This document shows, one piece after another, positions 1 to 11,319 of a stretch of DNA of 64,000 bases. Origin of the DNA: Mermis nigrescens (Eukaryota; Nematoda; Enoplea; Mermithida; Mermithidae); assembly GCA_036768485.1 (NCBI GenBank), contig JAVLUZ010000145.1:4806660-4870659 (forward strand), written 5' to 3'. The position numbers were made by a program, and so were the translations under genes. Numbering within the stretch: the first letter of the stretch is position 1; the number at the start of each line of letters is the position of its first letter. The notes under the pieces are model-generated. The model ran no database searches. It saw only the letters and a program-made list of their open reading frames with translations, and was not told the origin of the DNA.

Positions 1-111
1 TTTACTGACTTTGTTAACGTTTTAAAAGCTTTATTTTTACGTCAGCAGAGTATTTTATGTACAGAACAGGAATTTTGTAATTTTACAGTAATTTTGTTAG
101 TATTTTGTTGG

Positions 112-1134
112 CAGTGGCGTATCTAGGATTTTCCAGAGAGGGAGGGAGGGGCGGTTCCCCAACTTTTCCAAAAACAGTCAAAAATAGGTCTAAAAATTAG
201 CCCTTCATGCAGGGAAATTTTTTCGGTGTATTACATTGTCTACTTTTATTAAGGACCAATTTTGAAGCAAAATTTTCTGCTAAACTTTCAGATTTTCGAC
301 AATTTTATGCGCAAAAAATCATTTAAATTCTTTGACTCACACCTGGGCGTGGGGAGGGTTTTGGGGGGTATGCACCCCCCACAGAAACCAAAATACCCCC
401 CCCCAGAAATCAAAATACCCCCCAGAATTCAATTTTTGAAGATTTTTTTCGTCTTTTTCGCAATTTTTTGATGCCAATGGATAGTGCTTGATGAGAAACG
501 TCGAAAAATGGTGTTTTTATCGCCATACCACCATTTTTAAGGCCATTTTTCGACCTTCAAAAAAATCTTGCACACCCCCAGAATTTTCTTGCTGCCCACG
601 TATGCTTTGACTATAGCTAAAATCGGGTGCAAAGCGCCGGAAAAATTTGCGAAATTTATGCGGAAGGACGTTTAGAAGCTCGATTTACTGCTCGATTTCC
701 TGTATTTGTAGCATTTGACGCAAAACTACAAAAATTTTTGATTGAAAATAGAAGAAAACTATGCTGAAATAGCTGTTACTGCTGCTGAAATTGGTTTTAA
801 ACCCTTGGCATGAGCAAAAATGGCTTTCAGGTCATCAAGAAAATAGATGACATTAATTAGTTGTATCCGACGCAAAACACCGGAAAAATTTGAGAAATTA
901 TGGTCGCTACGGCCAAAAATCATTGGAAATCACATATCTATTCTTTATCTCGCCAACCATGCTTGGCCAATAAAGGGAAGTTTTGTGTATCACAAATGGA
1001 TCTGTCTACCAGAAGACGAAAAAACCGATACCTTTGCATAATGAAGAGATTTTTCTGGACAATTTTTACACTATTGAGAAAATTTCGGGTTTTGCCCGGC
1101 CCCCTCCTGTCAGAAAATCCTGAATCCGCCACTG
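112..1134 (+). mobile_element. Family F hAT-like MITE, copy 1, split by a family B insertion
   Basis: The element opens with CAGTGGCGTATCTAGGATTT and closes with the inverted match AAATCCTGAATCCGCCACTG, so about 20 bp of terminal inverted repeat are visible. The body (GGTCTAAAAATT, TTTATGCGCAAAAAATCATT, a GCGCCGG motif near 635) matches the F copy at 4471-5554. A 267-bp family B element sits at 338-604. Without it the copy is about 750 bp. I found no clean 8-bp duplication around the outer ends. No transposase frame is present. Confidence 0.7.
338..604 (-). mobile_element. Family B hAT MITE with perfect 8-bp target duplication
   Basis: This 267-bp element runs from CACACCTGGGC to GCCCACGTATG (imperfect inverted ends). 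It is flanked on both sides by CTTTGACT (330-337 and 605-612), an exact 8-bp target-site duplication. It lies inside the F element at 112-1134 and is therefore younger than it. The interior is rich in runs of C and in AAAAATGG / CGTCGAAAAATGG segments shared with the other B copies. Confidence 0.85.
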
Positions 1135-1376
1135 GCCGAGCGCAACAAGAAAAATAATGTGTACAGGGTGCCAAATAACCTTTTGTTCCCCCTTGTAGCG
1201 TTCAGGCTAAATGCTATTAATATAATGCTTGTACTGTTTTGAAGGGAATTCAATTTACAATATAAGTATCATTAAATTATTGTTAAAGGCTGAATATTGG
1301 TGGCGGGAACCTAAGAAACGAAACGCTATCGCTGACTAAAACCCAAGATCCGTCACTGCTCTAACCCAGGGACAAT

Positions 1377-1541
1377 CAGGCACATAGCTGGCCTCCTATT
1401 TTAGGGGGCATCAATTTTTGGGGGGACCAAGCCCAAACAGGCACAAAATAACGTTTAAAAAGTCATATTTTTTCGATTTTTCTGAGTTTTGGGGGGTCCG
1501 ACCTAACCCCCTCCCCCTCCTCCCCCAGAGATACGTGCCTG
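1377..1541 (+). mobile_element. Family I hAT MITE (165 bp) with perfect 8-bp TSD
   Basis: Begins CAGGCACATAGCTGGCC and ends ATACGTGCCTG. It is flanked by GGGACAAT at 1369-1376 and 1542-1549. The interior has the family-I pattern AGCACAAAATAACGTTTAAA followed by a GGGGGTCCG stretch. Other copies are at 25567-25721, 36418-36583 and 38325-38486. Confidence 0.85.
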
Positions 1542-1574
1542 GGGACAATTTGGCCCGTTGTTCGTTAGAGGTAA

Positions 1575-2090
1575 CATGGGGCATTGCCCAGCATACATGG
1601 GCAATAACTAAAGTTTCAGCCCGTCCAACCATGGGCCCTCAAAGGTTGGTTGGTCCCTGTTTGGACCTCAAATGGATTAAAAAAGACAATTCTGTTTGAT
1701 ATACCACTGTTTTGTCACATGTTTTTCAGAATTAGCCCATCCATATGGACCCTTCAGCCCGTCCAGCTTTCGTGTTAGCCCGTCCCATAAACGGGCTGCA
1801 GGGGTGGATTTAGGGGGGGCGGGGACGGCCGCCGCCCCCCCAATGGCCCAAAATAGTGCGCAAAATTAAGAATTTTTGAGCGATTTTTAGCGATTTTTGG
1901 GTTAAAACAGCTAATTTTTCCGCCCAAGTCAGGGTTCCGCCCCCCATAGGGGTACAGCCCCCCTTTGGAAAATCCTGGCATCGCCACTGACGGGCTGGGA
2001 TGGGCTGTTGCCCATGTGAGCTTTGCGAACATTGCTAACAAAAACAATATTGAAAATGAATAATATCTGCAGAGCCATACCTGGGCAATG
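1575..2090. mobile_element. Family E palindromic element(s), interrupted by a family D MITE
   Basis: The segment contains inverted GGGCAA/TTGCCC ends (CATGGGCAA at 1596, TTGCCCATG ending 2016) and an outer ATTGCCCAG ... CTGGGCAAT pair. ACGGGCTG and AGCCCGTCC recur in both orientations. A related copy lies at 39733-39967. A D element (1799-1989) is inserted and flanked by ACGGGCTG on both sides. Exact outer ends and a TSD for E are not clear. Confidence 0.5.
1799..1989 (-). mobile_element. Family D hAT MITE (191 bp) with perfect 8-bp TSD
   Basis: Starts CAGGGGTGGATTTAGGGGGG and ends AAATCCTGGCATCGCCACTG. It is flanked by ACGGGCTG at 1791-1798 and 1990-1997. The interior carries the family signature of four spaced AGCGATTTTT / GCTAATTTTTCCGCCC blocks. 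It is inserted in a family E element. Confidence 0.85.
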
Positions 2091-2185
2091 GTCAGAGCTT
2101 CGCCCCGTTGCGGCATCCAATTTTTAGGTTGGTTGGTCACTTTTCAAAAAAGGTTGCCTAATTTTTCGATACTCGGATACTGGTC

Positions 2186-3420
2186 CATATTCAGGATTTT
2201 ATTTCGGGGGGGGGGCGGAAATTTTGAAGTCAGATATCTCGAGAATTATTTGGAGATGGGCTAAAATAAAGGCATTTTTCCCGTATCTTGGTGAGCTCTA
2301 CACAATGGCGAAGAAAAACTGTTTGAAAATTTCAAAAAATTTTCACTTCATTTTATTCTCATACAAAACAAATCTCTATCGTTTAAACTATCTGTACAAG
2401 TGATTTCTTACTATTCCATCGACAAACAATTTCTTAACTTTTGACCTTGTATTTAATGTTTGTGTTTTGCTAAAAAAACAAAACAGGAAATGGATAATTC
2501 GGTGCAGACTGCACGGTTTTTTTTGTATTCGGTAAAGATTTTTCCCGGTGTACAAAGACTTTTGGGGACCGTCTTTGTACACGTACAAAGATTTTCGGGA
2601 AGACAAAAATTGCAAAATAGGTCTAAAATTCGCAAAAATTTTTGGCGCTCCGCGCCAAAATGAGTAATTGTGTGTTCATCTTTATAATGGCAGAAATTGC
2701 ATTTTGAAAGGAAAAATATCAAATTTCGCCGTTTCGAGACGATTATTAGTGATTTTTGCCCTCAGAAACCCAGAAATGAGCTAAAACACATTACAAAAGG
2801 TTGAATAACTCTGTTTTTGCCACACTAAAATCGCTACTGTACCATATTATAGTACCCAAAAATTTGTGTGTGCAAAATGTACAAAGACTTTTAGGAACCA
2901 TCTTTGTATGAGTACATGTACAAACGGACCTTGTACAAAAAAAACACTGGTGTAGAGTGCTGAAAAATTTATTATCTTTTTCATGTCTAAGTCAAATTTG
3001 AGTTTTTTTGAGCGGGCTTAAAGACAGAAACTTGCTGCCGGAATAAAATTTATGTCATTCATGTCATAAATCAAATTTGAGCAGTTTTGATCGAATAGAA
3101 GACAGAAGCTATAGATAACCGATAAATCCGGCGCAAGGCGCCGGAAAAAACTTCATGTTTTTCATATCATATTTTAAAATTGATCGGTTTTGAGCAATTT
3201 AGAAGATAAAAACTACACCAGAACAACAAATCCTGCGCGAAGCGCCGGAAAAATTGACATGCTCTCGATGTCTAACTCAAATTTGAGTGATTTTGAGCGG
3301 TTTAGAAGATCAAAACTGTATACACTATAAACAATAAATTCAGCGCGAAGCGCCTAAAATATTTGCGTTTTCTTGCTCAAAATTACCTCAAAAACCTGTT
3401 TTGGCGATGTTTTAGACGCA
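2186..3420 (+). mobile_element. Family K element with ~105-bp tandem modules, split by family G
   Basis: The left part (CAGGATTTTATTTCGGGGG, then CTCGAGAATTATTTGGAGATGG) matches, inverted, the block at 19320-19460. The right part holds three to four modules of about 105 bp. Each module has CAAATTTGAG...GAGCGGTTTAGAAGA, followed by a GGCGC-type palindrome (about 3128-3145, 3234-3248 and 3341-3354) and GGAAAAATTGACATG. A G element is inserted at 2512-2949. The right end is not defined. Confidence 0.6.
2512..2949 (-). mobile_element. Family G hAT-like MITE
   Basis: Runs from CACGGTTTTTTTTGTATTCG to the inverted end GTACAAAAAAAACACTG, about 438 bp. Internal landmarks are the paired TACAAAGACTTTTGGGGACC / GTCTTTGTAC repeats and TTTTTGGCGCTCCGCGCC. 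The flanks GTGCAGAC and GTGTAGAG agree at 6 of 8 positions, a possible decayed TSD. It interrupts family K. Confidence 0.7.
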
Positions 3421-3703
3421 ATTCAGGAATTTATCCTTTTTTCTTTTGGGAGATACTTGTGAATTCAAAAAATTTTTATTTTGGAGAGAAGGCGGTCTGT
3501 TTTGGAAAAGGGCCTGCTCGGATATTGTACAAAATTAGTACATGCAATAATAAAATCTTTTTCAGCACTTCTTTGCAAGAAATGTTCAATGAAACAGAAT
3601 AATTGCAAATAAATCAAAATTATATGCTCAATTTCGTAGTCAGACATAAAAATCGATGATTAAATTCACTTCACGGCTGATTTCTCAACATGTGAGTCGT
3701 AAG

Positions 3704-3936
3704 CACACCTGGGCGAGGGGGAAATGCACCCCCTCCCCCCCCCGAGAAACATACCCCAGAATTCGATTTTTGAAATCTTTTTTCGTTTTTTTCGCAATTT
3801 TTTGATGCCAATGGATAGTGCTCGATGAGAAACGTCGAAAAAGGGTGTCTTTATCGCCATACCACCATTTTTAAGACCATATTTCGACCTTCAAAAAATC
3901 TTGCACCCCCCAGAATTTTCTTGCTGCCCACGTATG
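3704..3936 (-). mobile_element. Family B hAT MITE with perfect 8-bp TSD
   Basis: CACACCTGGGC ... GCCCACGTATG, 233 bp, flanked by GTCGTAAG at 3696-3703 and 3937-3944. The interior is near-identical to the B copy at 338-604, apart from a shortened C-run zone. Confidence 0.87.
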
Positions 3937-3944
3937 GTCGTAAG

Positions 3945-4462
3945 GTCGAAACTGGACCCTGATGAATTCGTAAATTTTTGTCAATGTTTATTAGGGATCG
4001 ACCGGAGCTCTGGTTCTGGCTCTGGCTTCTGCTGTTTTTCGATTCCTGGCCTCCAGCAAACGGAAAGCGAAAAATTGGTTGGAGCACGGTTTTTAACACC
4101 ACACGGATACAAAGTCCGTTTTAGGCAAAAGTGTAGTAATTTTTATGCTTTTTTAACGTATTTTTCAGCAAAAATCCCAAGAAATTTTTGGCGCTCAACG
4201 CTGAGTATTATATTTACTGTTTATTTAGCCCCAACTGCACGATTTAAACACTCCACAGTCAATCTTCTTGTAATCTAAATGGTTATGCATTTTCCTCGTC
4301 TATTTGTTTAAAGGTTTCCAGCACAAAATAATTTACTTTCTGACAACTTCGCATTGTTTTCTGCTCATTGAAAACAAAATTAGCTTCCTAATGTTTGTTT
4401 ACTTATCATTCAATTCATACAGAAAGCGCAGTAGCGTCTGTTGTCAAATTAAATTAGTATAT
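3945..4462. other. Unassigned non-coding stretch
   Basis: I see no gene and no repeat family with recognisable ends. Short frames here show no recognisable domain. TTTTTGGCGCTCAACGC near 4185 resembles the palindromic motif of the surrounding MITEs, so this may be old MITE sequence. Confidence 0.4.
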
Positions 4463-4470
4463 GGCAACTG

Positions 4471-5554
4471 CAGTGGCGGATCTGGGATTTTCCTAAGGGG
4501 CAGTATCCCAACTTTTCCAAAAACAGTCGAAAATAGGTCCAAAAATTTGCCCTTAACGCGCGAAATAGCGTTTTTTTCCAGTGTTTTGCATTGTATACTT
4601 TTACATAAAATCACTTTTGACGCAATATTTTTTCTAAAACTTAAAATTTTAGACAATTTTGTGCGAAAAAATCATTAAATTTTTTGACTTTAACAAAAAT
4701 CTGGCGCGAAGCGCCAGAAAATTTGTAAAATTGAGGCGGATAGACATCTAGAAGCGTGATTTACTGCTTGATTTCCTGTATTTATAGCATTTGATGCAAA
4801 ACATCGAAAATCTTAATTGAAAATAGAAGAAAACTATGCAAAAATAGCTGTTTCTGTTAAAATTGTTTTGAAACCTATATACATGAACAGAAAATTCCAG
4901 GCAGTATTTTTCTGTACAAGGTCCGTTTGTACAGGCACAAAGATGGTCCCTAACAACTCTTTGTACATTTTTTACACACAAATTTTTGGGTACTATGATA
5001 TAGTACGGTAGCGACTTTCGTGTGGGAAAAACAGTTGTTCGACCTCTGTTAGCGCATTTTGGCTAATTCCTGGTTTTATGAGGGCAAAAATCATTAAGAA
5101 TCGTCTTAAAACGGCGCGAAGCGCCCAAAAATTCTGACATTTTTCCTTCCGAAATGCGATTTCTGTTATTACAAAGATATATAGGACACGCAATTACTCA
5201 TTTTGGCGCGAAGCGCCGAAAATTTTTGCGAATTTCAGACCTTTTTTTGCAGTTTTTGTCTTCATAAAAATTTTTATACATGTACAAAGACGGTCATAAA
5301 AAGTCTTGTTCACCGGGAAAAATCTTTGCCGAATACAAAACAAAACCGTGCTTCCAGGTCGCCAAGAAAGTAAATAAATGTCATCAATAGGTATCATCCA
5401 GCGCGTAGCCCCGGAAAAATTCGAGAAATTATGGTCACTGATGGCCAAAAATCATTGCAAATTGCATATCCATTCTTTATCTCGCCAAATATTTTTGGCC
5501 AATGGGGCTGGGGGCGGCCGCCTTTCCCCCGCCACCCCCTTAAATCTGCCCCTG
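4471..5554 (+). mobile_element. Family F hAT-like MITE, copy 2, split by family G, with 8-bp TSD
   Basis: Opens CAGTGGCGGATCTGGGATTT and closes CTTAAATCTGCCCCTG. The flanks GGCAACTG (4463-4470) and GGCAACCG (5555-5562) match at 7 of 8 positions. The body parallels copy 1 and carries a perfect GGCGCGAAGCGCC palindrome at 4703-4715. A G element is inserted at 4902-5350. Removing G and its duplication leaves about 627 bp. The right third (GGTCACTGATGGCCAAAAATC...) recurs at 57240-57386 and, inverted, at 30234-30400. Confidence 0.8.
4902..5350 (+). mobile_element. Family G hAT-like MITE inside family F
   Basis: Starts CAGTATTTTTCTGTACAAGG and ends CAAAACCGTG. It is flanked by ATTCCAGG (4894-4901) and CTTCCAGG (5351-5358), 7 of 8 identical. 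It carries two perfect GGCGCGAAGCGCC palindromes, at 5113-5125 and 5205-5217, set symmetrically between TACAAAGA arms. It is younger than the F element it splits. Confidence 0.82.
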
Positions 5555-5562
5555 GGCAACCG

Positions 5563-5906
5563 CCTTTTCATTTCTGATGTGGTAATAGATACGAAAGTCT
5601 CAGCTTTTTGTGTCCACTGAGCATTAAGAAGTCAATAATTGTGACTTAGCGTGAATTTTTTGATTGCTTCAAATCTAATTGTACTGACAATAACACAAAC
5701 AAACCATTGATCTGCCAGAATATCACGTCATTCTCAAACAGCTGGATTGAAAAACAAAAGAACATGCACCTTTTGACACCATATGTGTTATACAGGTAAA
5801 AAAGAGCGTGCTAATGTGAGTCATTCTGTGCTAATGGAAAAAAATATTAGTTAGCAACAATGCTAATGCGGGTTGTGCTAAAAAAGCTGGGCCGAAGGTG
5901 TTAAAC
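5563..5906. other. Unassigned non-coding stretch
   Basis: AT-rich sequence with a few GTGCTAATG repeats near 5818-5880. I see no gene, RNA or element ends. Confidence 0.4.
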
Positions 5907-6360
5907 CAGTGTTTTTTTGTACAAGGTCCATTTGTTCATGTACGAAGATAGTCCCCGAAAGTCTTTGTACATTTTGAACACACAAATTTTTGGGTACTAT
6001 AATATGGTACAGTATCGATTTTAGTGTGGTAATAAGAGTTGTTCGAACTTTTGGTAGTGTATTTTAGCTAATTTCTGGATCTCTAAGGGCAAAAATCATT
6101 AAAAATTGTCTTAAAACGGCGCGGAGCGCCGAAAACTTTGACATTTTTCCTTTTGAAATGCAATTTCTGCCATTATAAAGATATATATGTAGAATACACA
6201 ATTACTCATTTCTGCACGAAGCACCGAAAATTTTTGCGAATTTTAGACCTTTTTTGCAATTTTTGTCTTCCCGAAAATCTTTGTATATGTACAAAGACGG
6301 TCCCGAAAAGTCTATGTACATCGGGAAAAATCTTTGCTCAGTAGGTACTAAAAAACCGTG
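5907..6360 (+). mobile_element. Family G hAT-like MITE
   Basis: CAGTGTTTTTTTGTACAAGG ... AAAAACCGTG, 454 bp. The flanks TGTTAAAC and GTTTAAAC agree at 6 of 8 positions. The palindrome copies here are mutated (GGCGCGGAGCGCC at about 6119 and GCACGAAGCACC at about 6215). Confidence 0.75.
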
Positions 6361-6984
6361 GTTTAAACTGAGGCAACAAACGTCGGTCGCAGTAATTATA
6401 ATTTAATTTTATTTAATTTTAACGCGTAAATGTTACTAAGCAAAATTCTACATATATGTAAATGAGCAGTAGACGGGAGATTAGATGACGTGCAGTGTAC
6501 CGTGCTTAGTGCTACACAGCTGGGTTACTCAAGTATAAATTAGCTTCAAACAAAATGAGCAGTTCTCTCAAAAATAAGCACAGATTCGGCGTTATTTTCC
6601 AATAGCCCAACATAATTTGAAAAATAAAAATATGTGATGTAAATGGGTGCCATTAAGACTTAAATTTCAAAATTTTTGACATTTAAGTTCGGACTATTAC
6701 TTTATTGACATTCTAAGCATTTAAACTTTAAACGTTTTCAAAGTACTTACTCTGAAACCAATATTAAAAATGCGACGAAAACTTTGAATTTCGACTTGAA
6801 ATGTTAAAAATTCTACTTGTTTTGATCCTTGTTTGTTTCAGAAGCACTATTAAATAAATTATAGTAGGGCAAACTTCTTAGACTGTGAACGTCGCTGGTT
6901 TGAGCATAACTTCTGACATCGCTGAAAATATTTCTTGCTATTTTTCGGAAAAAAATCGTGGATCTATTCAAAAATAATGATTCA
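6361..6984. other. Unassigned AT-rich stretch
   Basis: No gene or recognisable repeat family. The longest frames are short and of low complexity. Confidence 0.4.
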
Positions 6985-7352
6985 CATCTAAACAGCCCCT
7001 TGGCCAGGATTTTATTTCAGGGAGAAAGAATTGCTGAATTTTGACTGTTTTTATAATTTTATCCCTTGAAGCTCAATTCTGAAGCTCTCTGAAGATAAGC
7101 AAAACAGAAATTGGATTTGGCGCAAAGCGCAAGAAAATTACAAACATTTTGTAATTCTTTTAAGCTCAATTTTACAGGTTTCTGAATATAAGCTATGCCG
7201 TAATTACATCTAGCATGAAGTACCAGAAATTTTTCAAACTTATTCATTTACACTAAATTACGCAACTTTTTGAATCAGTGGCGAATGTAGGATTTTCCTA
7301 AGGATGGCAGTGCCCCATCTATTTCAAAAACAGTCAAGAATAGGCCTGGATT
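6985..7352. mobile_element. Family L fragment followed by a family F 5' fragment
   Basis: The segment 6985-7260 has the L module pattern (GAAGCTCTCTGAAGATAAGC, then GGCGCAAAGCGCAAG at about 7118, repeated about 90 bp later in decayed form). At 7276 an F head begins (CAGTGGCGAATGTAGGATTT, then CAAAAACAGTCAAGAATAGG). It is cut off at about 7352, where the minisatellite starts. Confidence 0.5.
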
Positions 7353-7354
7353 TT

Positions 7355-10300
7355 AAAAAATGTTACCTGTTTTTTGAGAGGTTATCTGGTTTCTGAAAAA
7401 AGGCTGCCTGTTCCCTGAAAAGGTTGCTTGCTTCTTGAAAAAGGCCGACTGGTTTCAGAAAAAGGTCTGGTTTTTGAAGAAAATATTGTCTGGCTCATGA
7501 GGAAAAGTTGCCTGGTTTTTGGAAATAAAGTTTTCTGGTTTCTGAAAGAAGGTTGCCCGGTTCATTAAAGTTGCCTCGTTCTTGAAATAGGTTCCCTGGT
7601 TTTCTGAAAAATGGCACATAGTCTGCTTTTAGAATAAAAAGTTGTCTGGTTCCTAAACAAGGTTGCCTGGTTCTTGACAAAAGGTTGTCTGGCTCGTGAA
7701 ATAGGTTTGCTGGTTCCTTAAAAAGGTTGGTTGGTTCCCAAAAAAGGTTGCCTGCTCCCTTGAAAAGGTTGGTCGGTTCAAAAAAAGTTGGCTGGTTCCT
7801 TAAAAAGGTTGGCTACTTCTATGAAAAGGTTGGTTGGTTCTGAAAAGAGGTTGCCTACTCCCTTAAAAAGGTTGGTCGGTTCCCAAGAAAGGGTGGCTGG
7901 TCCCTTAAAAAGGTTGGTCGGTTCCCAAAAAAGGTTAGTCGGTACCCAAAAAAGGTTGGCTGCTTCCATGAAAAGGTTGGTTGGTTCTAAAAAGAGGTTG
8001 CCTGCTCCCCTAAAAAGGTTGGTCGGTTCCCAAAAAAGATTGGCTGGTCCCTTAAAAAGGTTGGTCGGTTCCCAAAAAGATTGGCTGGTTCCTTAAAAAG
8101 CTTGGTCGGTTCCCAAAAAAAGGTTAGTTGTTACCCAAAAAAGGTTGGCTGCTTCCAAAAATAGGTTGGCTGGTTTCCAAAAAGGTTGCCTGCTCCCTTA
8201 TAAAGGTTGGTTGGTTCCCAAAAAAGGTTGGCTGGTTCCTTAAAAGGTATGGTAGTCCCCAAAAAAGTTTGGCTACTTCTGTGAAAAGGTTGGTTGGTTC
8301 TAAAAAGAGGTTGCCTGCTCCCCTAAAAAGGTTGGTTGGTTCCCAAAAGAGGTTGCCTGCTCCCTTAAAAAGGTTGGTCGGTTCCCAAAAAAGATTGGCT
8401 GGTTCCTTAAAAAGGTTGGTTGGCTCCCAAAATAGGTTGGCTGGTTCCTGTAAATGGTTGGTTGGTTCCCAAAAAGGTTGGTAGATTCCCAAAAAAGTTT
8501 GGCTGGCTCCTTAAAAAGGTTGATCGGTTCCCAAAAAAAGTTGACTGGTTCCTTAAATAGGTTGGTTTGCTCCCAAAATAGGTTGGCTGGTTCCTGAAAA
8601 AGGTAGGTTAGTTCCCAAAAAGGTTGGCTGCTTCCATGGAAAGGCTGGCTGGTTTCCAAAAAAGGTTGCCTGCTCCCTTAAAAAGGTTGGTCGGTTCCTA
8701 AAAAGGTTAACTGGTTCCTCAAAAGGTTGGTTGGTTCCCAAGAAAGAGTGGCTGGTCCCTTAAAAAGGTTGGTCGGTTCCCAAAAAAGGTTAGTTGGTAC
8801 ACAAAAAAGGTTGGCTGCTTCCATGAAAAGGTTGGCTGGTTTCCAAAAAAGGTTGCCTGCTCCCTTATAAAGGTTGGTTGGGTCCCAAGAAAGGTAGGCT
8901 GGTCCCTTAAAAAGGTTGCCTGCTCCCTTAAAAAGGTTGGTCGGTTCCCAAAAAAGGTTGGCTGGTTCCTTAAAAGGTATGGTAGTTCCCAAAAAAGGTT
9001 GGCTACTTCCATGAAAAGGTTGGTTGGTTCCCAAAAGAGGTTGCCTGCTCCCTTAAAAAGGTTGGTCGGTTCCCAAAAAAGATTGGCTGGTTCCTTAAAA
9101 AGGTTGGTTGGCTCCCATAATAGGTTGGCTGGTTCCTGAAAAAGGTTGGTTGGTTCCCAAAAAGGTTGGTAGATTCCCAAAAAAGGTTAGTTGGTACACA
9201 AAAAAGGTTGGCTGCTTCCATGAAAAGGTTGGCTGGTTTCCAAAAAAGATTGCCTGCTCCCTTATGAAGATTGGTTGTTTCCCAAGAAAGGTTGGTTGGT
9301 TTGCTCCCAAAATAGGTTGGCTGGTTCCTGAAAAAGGTTGGTCGGTTCCCAAAAAGGTTGGCTGGTTCCTTAAAAAGGTATGGTAGTTCCCAAAAAAGGT
9401 TGGCTACTTCCATGAAAAGGTTGGTTGGTTCCCAAAAGAGGTTGCCTGCTCCCTTAAAAAGGTTGGTCGGTTCCCAAAAAGATTGGCTGGTTCCTTAAAA
9501 AGGTTGGTTGGCTGCCATAATAGGTTGGCTGGTTCCTCAAAAAGGTTGGTTGGTTCCCAAAAAAGGTTGGTAGATTCCCAAAAAAGGTTGGCTGGCTGCT
9601 TAAAAAGGTTGGTCGGTTCCCAAAAAGGTTGACTGGTTCCTTAAAAAGGTTGGCTTGCTCCCAAAATAGGTTGGCTGGTTCCTGTAAATGGTTGGTTGGT
9701 TCCCAAAAAAAGGTTGGTAGATTCCCAAAAAAGTTTGGCTGGCTCCTTAAAAAGGTTGATCGGTTCCCGAAAAAAGTTGACTGGTTCCTTAAATAGGTTG
9801 GTTTGCTCCCAAAATAGGTTGGCTGGTTCCTGAAAAAGGTAGGTTAGTTCCCAAAAAAGGTTGGCTGCTTCCATGGAAAGGCTGGCTGGTTTCCAAAAAA
9901 GGTTGCCTGCTCCCTTAAAAAGGTTGGTCGGTTCCTAAAAAAGGTTAACTGGTTCCTCAAAAAGGTTGGTTGGTTCCCAAGAAAGAGTGGCTGGTCCCTT
10001 AAAAAGGTTGGTCGGTTCCCAAAAAAGGTTAGTTGGTACACAAAAAAGGTTGGCTGCTTCCATGAAAAGGTTGGTTGGTTCCCAAAAGAGGTTGCCTGCT
10101 CCCTTAAAAAGGTTGGTCGGTTACCAAAAAAGATTGGCTGGTTCCTTAAAAAGGTTGGTTGGCTCCCATAATAGGTTGGCTGGTTCCTGAAAAAGGTTGG
10201 TTGGTTCCCAAAAAGGTTGGTAGATTCCCAAAAAGGTTAGTTGGTACACAAAAAAGGTTGGCTGCTTCCATGAAAAGGTTGGCTGGTTTCCAAAAAAGAT

Positions 10301-11243
10301 TGCTTGCTCCCTTATAAAGATTGGTTGTTTCCCAAGAAAGGTTGGTTGGTTTGCTCCCAAAATAGGTTGGCTGGTTCCTGAAAAAGGTTGGTCGGTTCCC
10401 AAAAAAGGTTGGCTGGTTCCTTAAAAAGGTATGGTAGTTCCCAAAAAAGGTTGGCTACTTCCATGAAAAGGTTGGTTGGTTCCCAAAAGAGGTTGCCTGC
10501 TCCCTTAAAAAGGTTGGTCGGTTCCCAAAAAGATTGGCTGGTTCCTTAAAAAGGTTGGTTGGCTGCCATAATAGGTTGGCTGGTTCCTGAAAAAGGTTGG
10601 TTGGTTCCCAAAATAGGTTGGTAGATTCCCAAAAAAGGTTGGCTGGCTGCTTAAAAAGGTTGGTCGGTTCCCAAAAAAGGTTGACTGGTTCCTTAAAAAG
10701 GTTGGCTTGCTCCCAAAATAGGTTGGCTGGTTCCTGAAAAGGTTGGTCGGTTCCCAAAAAAGGTTGGCTGAGGTAGGTTAGTTCCCAAAAAAAGGTTGGC
10801 TGCTTCCATGAAAAGATTGGCTGGTTTCCAAAAAGGTTGCCTGCTCCCATAAAAAGGATGGTCGTTTCCCAATGTCCAAAAAGGTTGCTTGGTTCCCAAG
10901 AAAGGTTGGCTGGTCCCTTAAAAAGGTTAGTCGGTTCTCAAAAAAGGTTGGCTGCTCCCTCAAAAAACGTTGATTGGTTCCCACAAAAGGTTGGCTGCTC
11001 CCTTAAAAATTAGTGCTTCCCAAAACAAATTGGTCGGTTTACAAAAAAAGTTGGCTGCTCCCATTAAAACGTTGGTCGATTCGCAAAAAAGGTTGTCTGC
11101 TACTTAAAAAAGCTTGGTCGGCTCCCAAAAAAGGTTGGTGCTCTAATAAATAGATTAGTCGGTCCTCAGAAAAGGTGGACTGCTTCTCAAAAAGGGTTAT
11201 CTTGAGTTGTCATGCACTTGGAAAAAGGTTACTTGGTACATAG
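7355..11243. repeat. ~3.9-kb minisatellite: ~21-bp GGTTGG...TTCC units with ~1.05-kb higher-order repeat
   Basis: The array is built from a 20-21-bp unit, roughly AAAAAGGTTGGTCGGTTCCC, with variants ending TTCCTTA, TTCCATG, CTCCC or GGTACACA. Because 21 is divisible by 3, frames of 60-150 codons stay open on both strands (for example NLFWEPTNLFKEPA on the minus strand). These frames reflect the repeat, not a gene. Variants recur in the same order at about 1,050 bp: the GGTTAGTTGGTACACA block at 9181 returns at 10231, and GGCTACTTCC at 9402 returns at 10453. The left (7355-7780) and right (10990-11243) edges are the most diverged, as expected for a homogenising array. Confidence 0.9.
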
Positions 11244-11319
11244 GTAGCATAAGTATTTTGCTCATTCGCTTCTCAAGTCGTCATATTTAGACTGTCAATC
11301 GACCTTCAGCATGTATCTA

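Noticed and set aside
4444..5620. Several 60-90-codon frames around 4.4-5.6 kb
   Set aside because: All lie within family F and G MITEs and recur, broken differently, in the other copies.
7788..10984. Many long frames with repeated NLFWEPTNLFKEPA or KRLVGSQKRL residues on both strands
   Set aside because: They follow the 21-bp minisatellite exactly, occur on both strands and in several frames, and have no start, splice or domain evidence. Treated as repeat artefacts.
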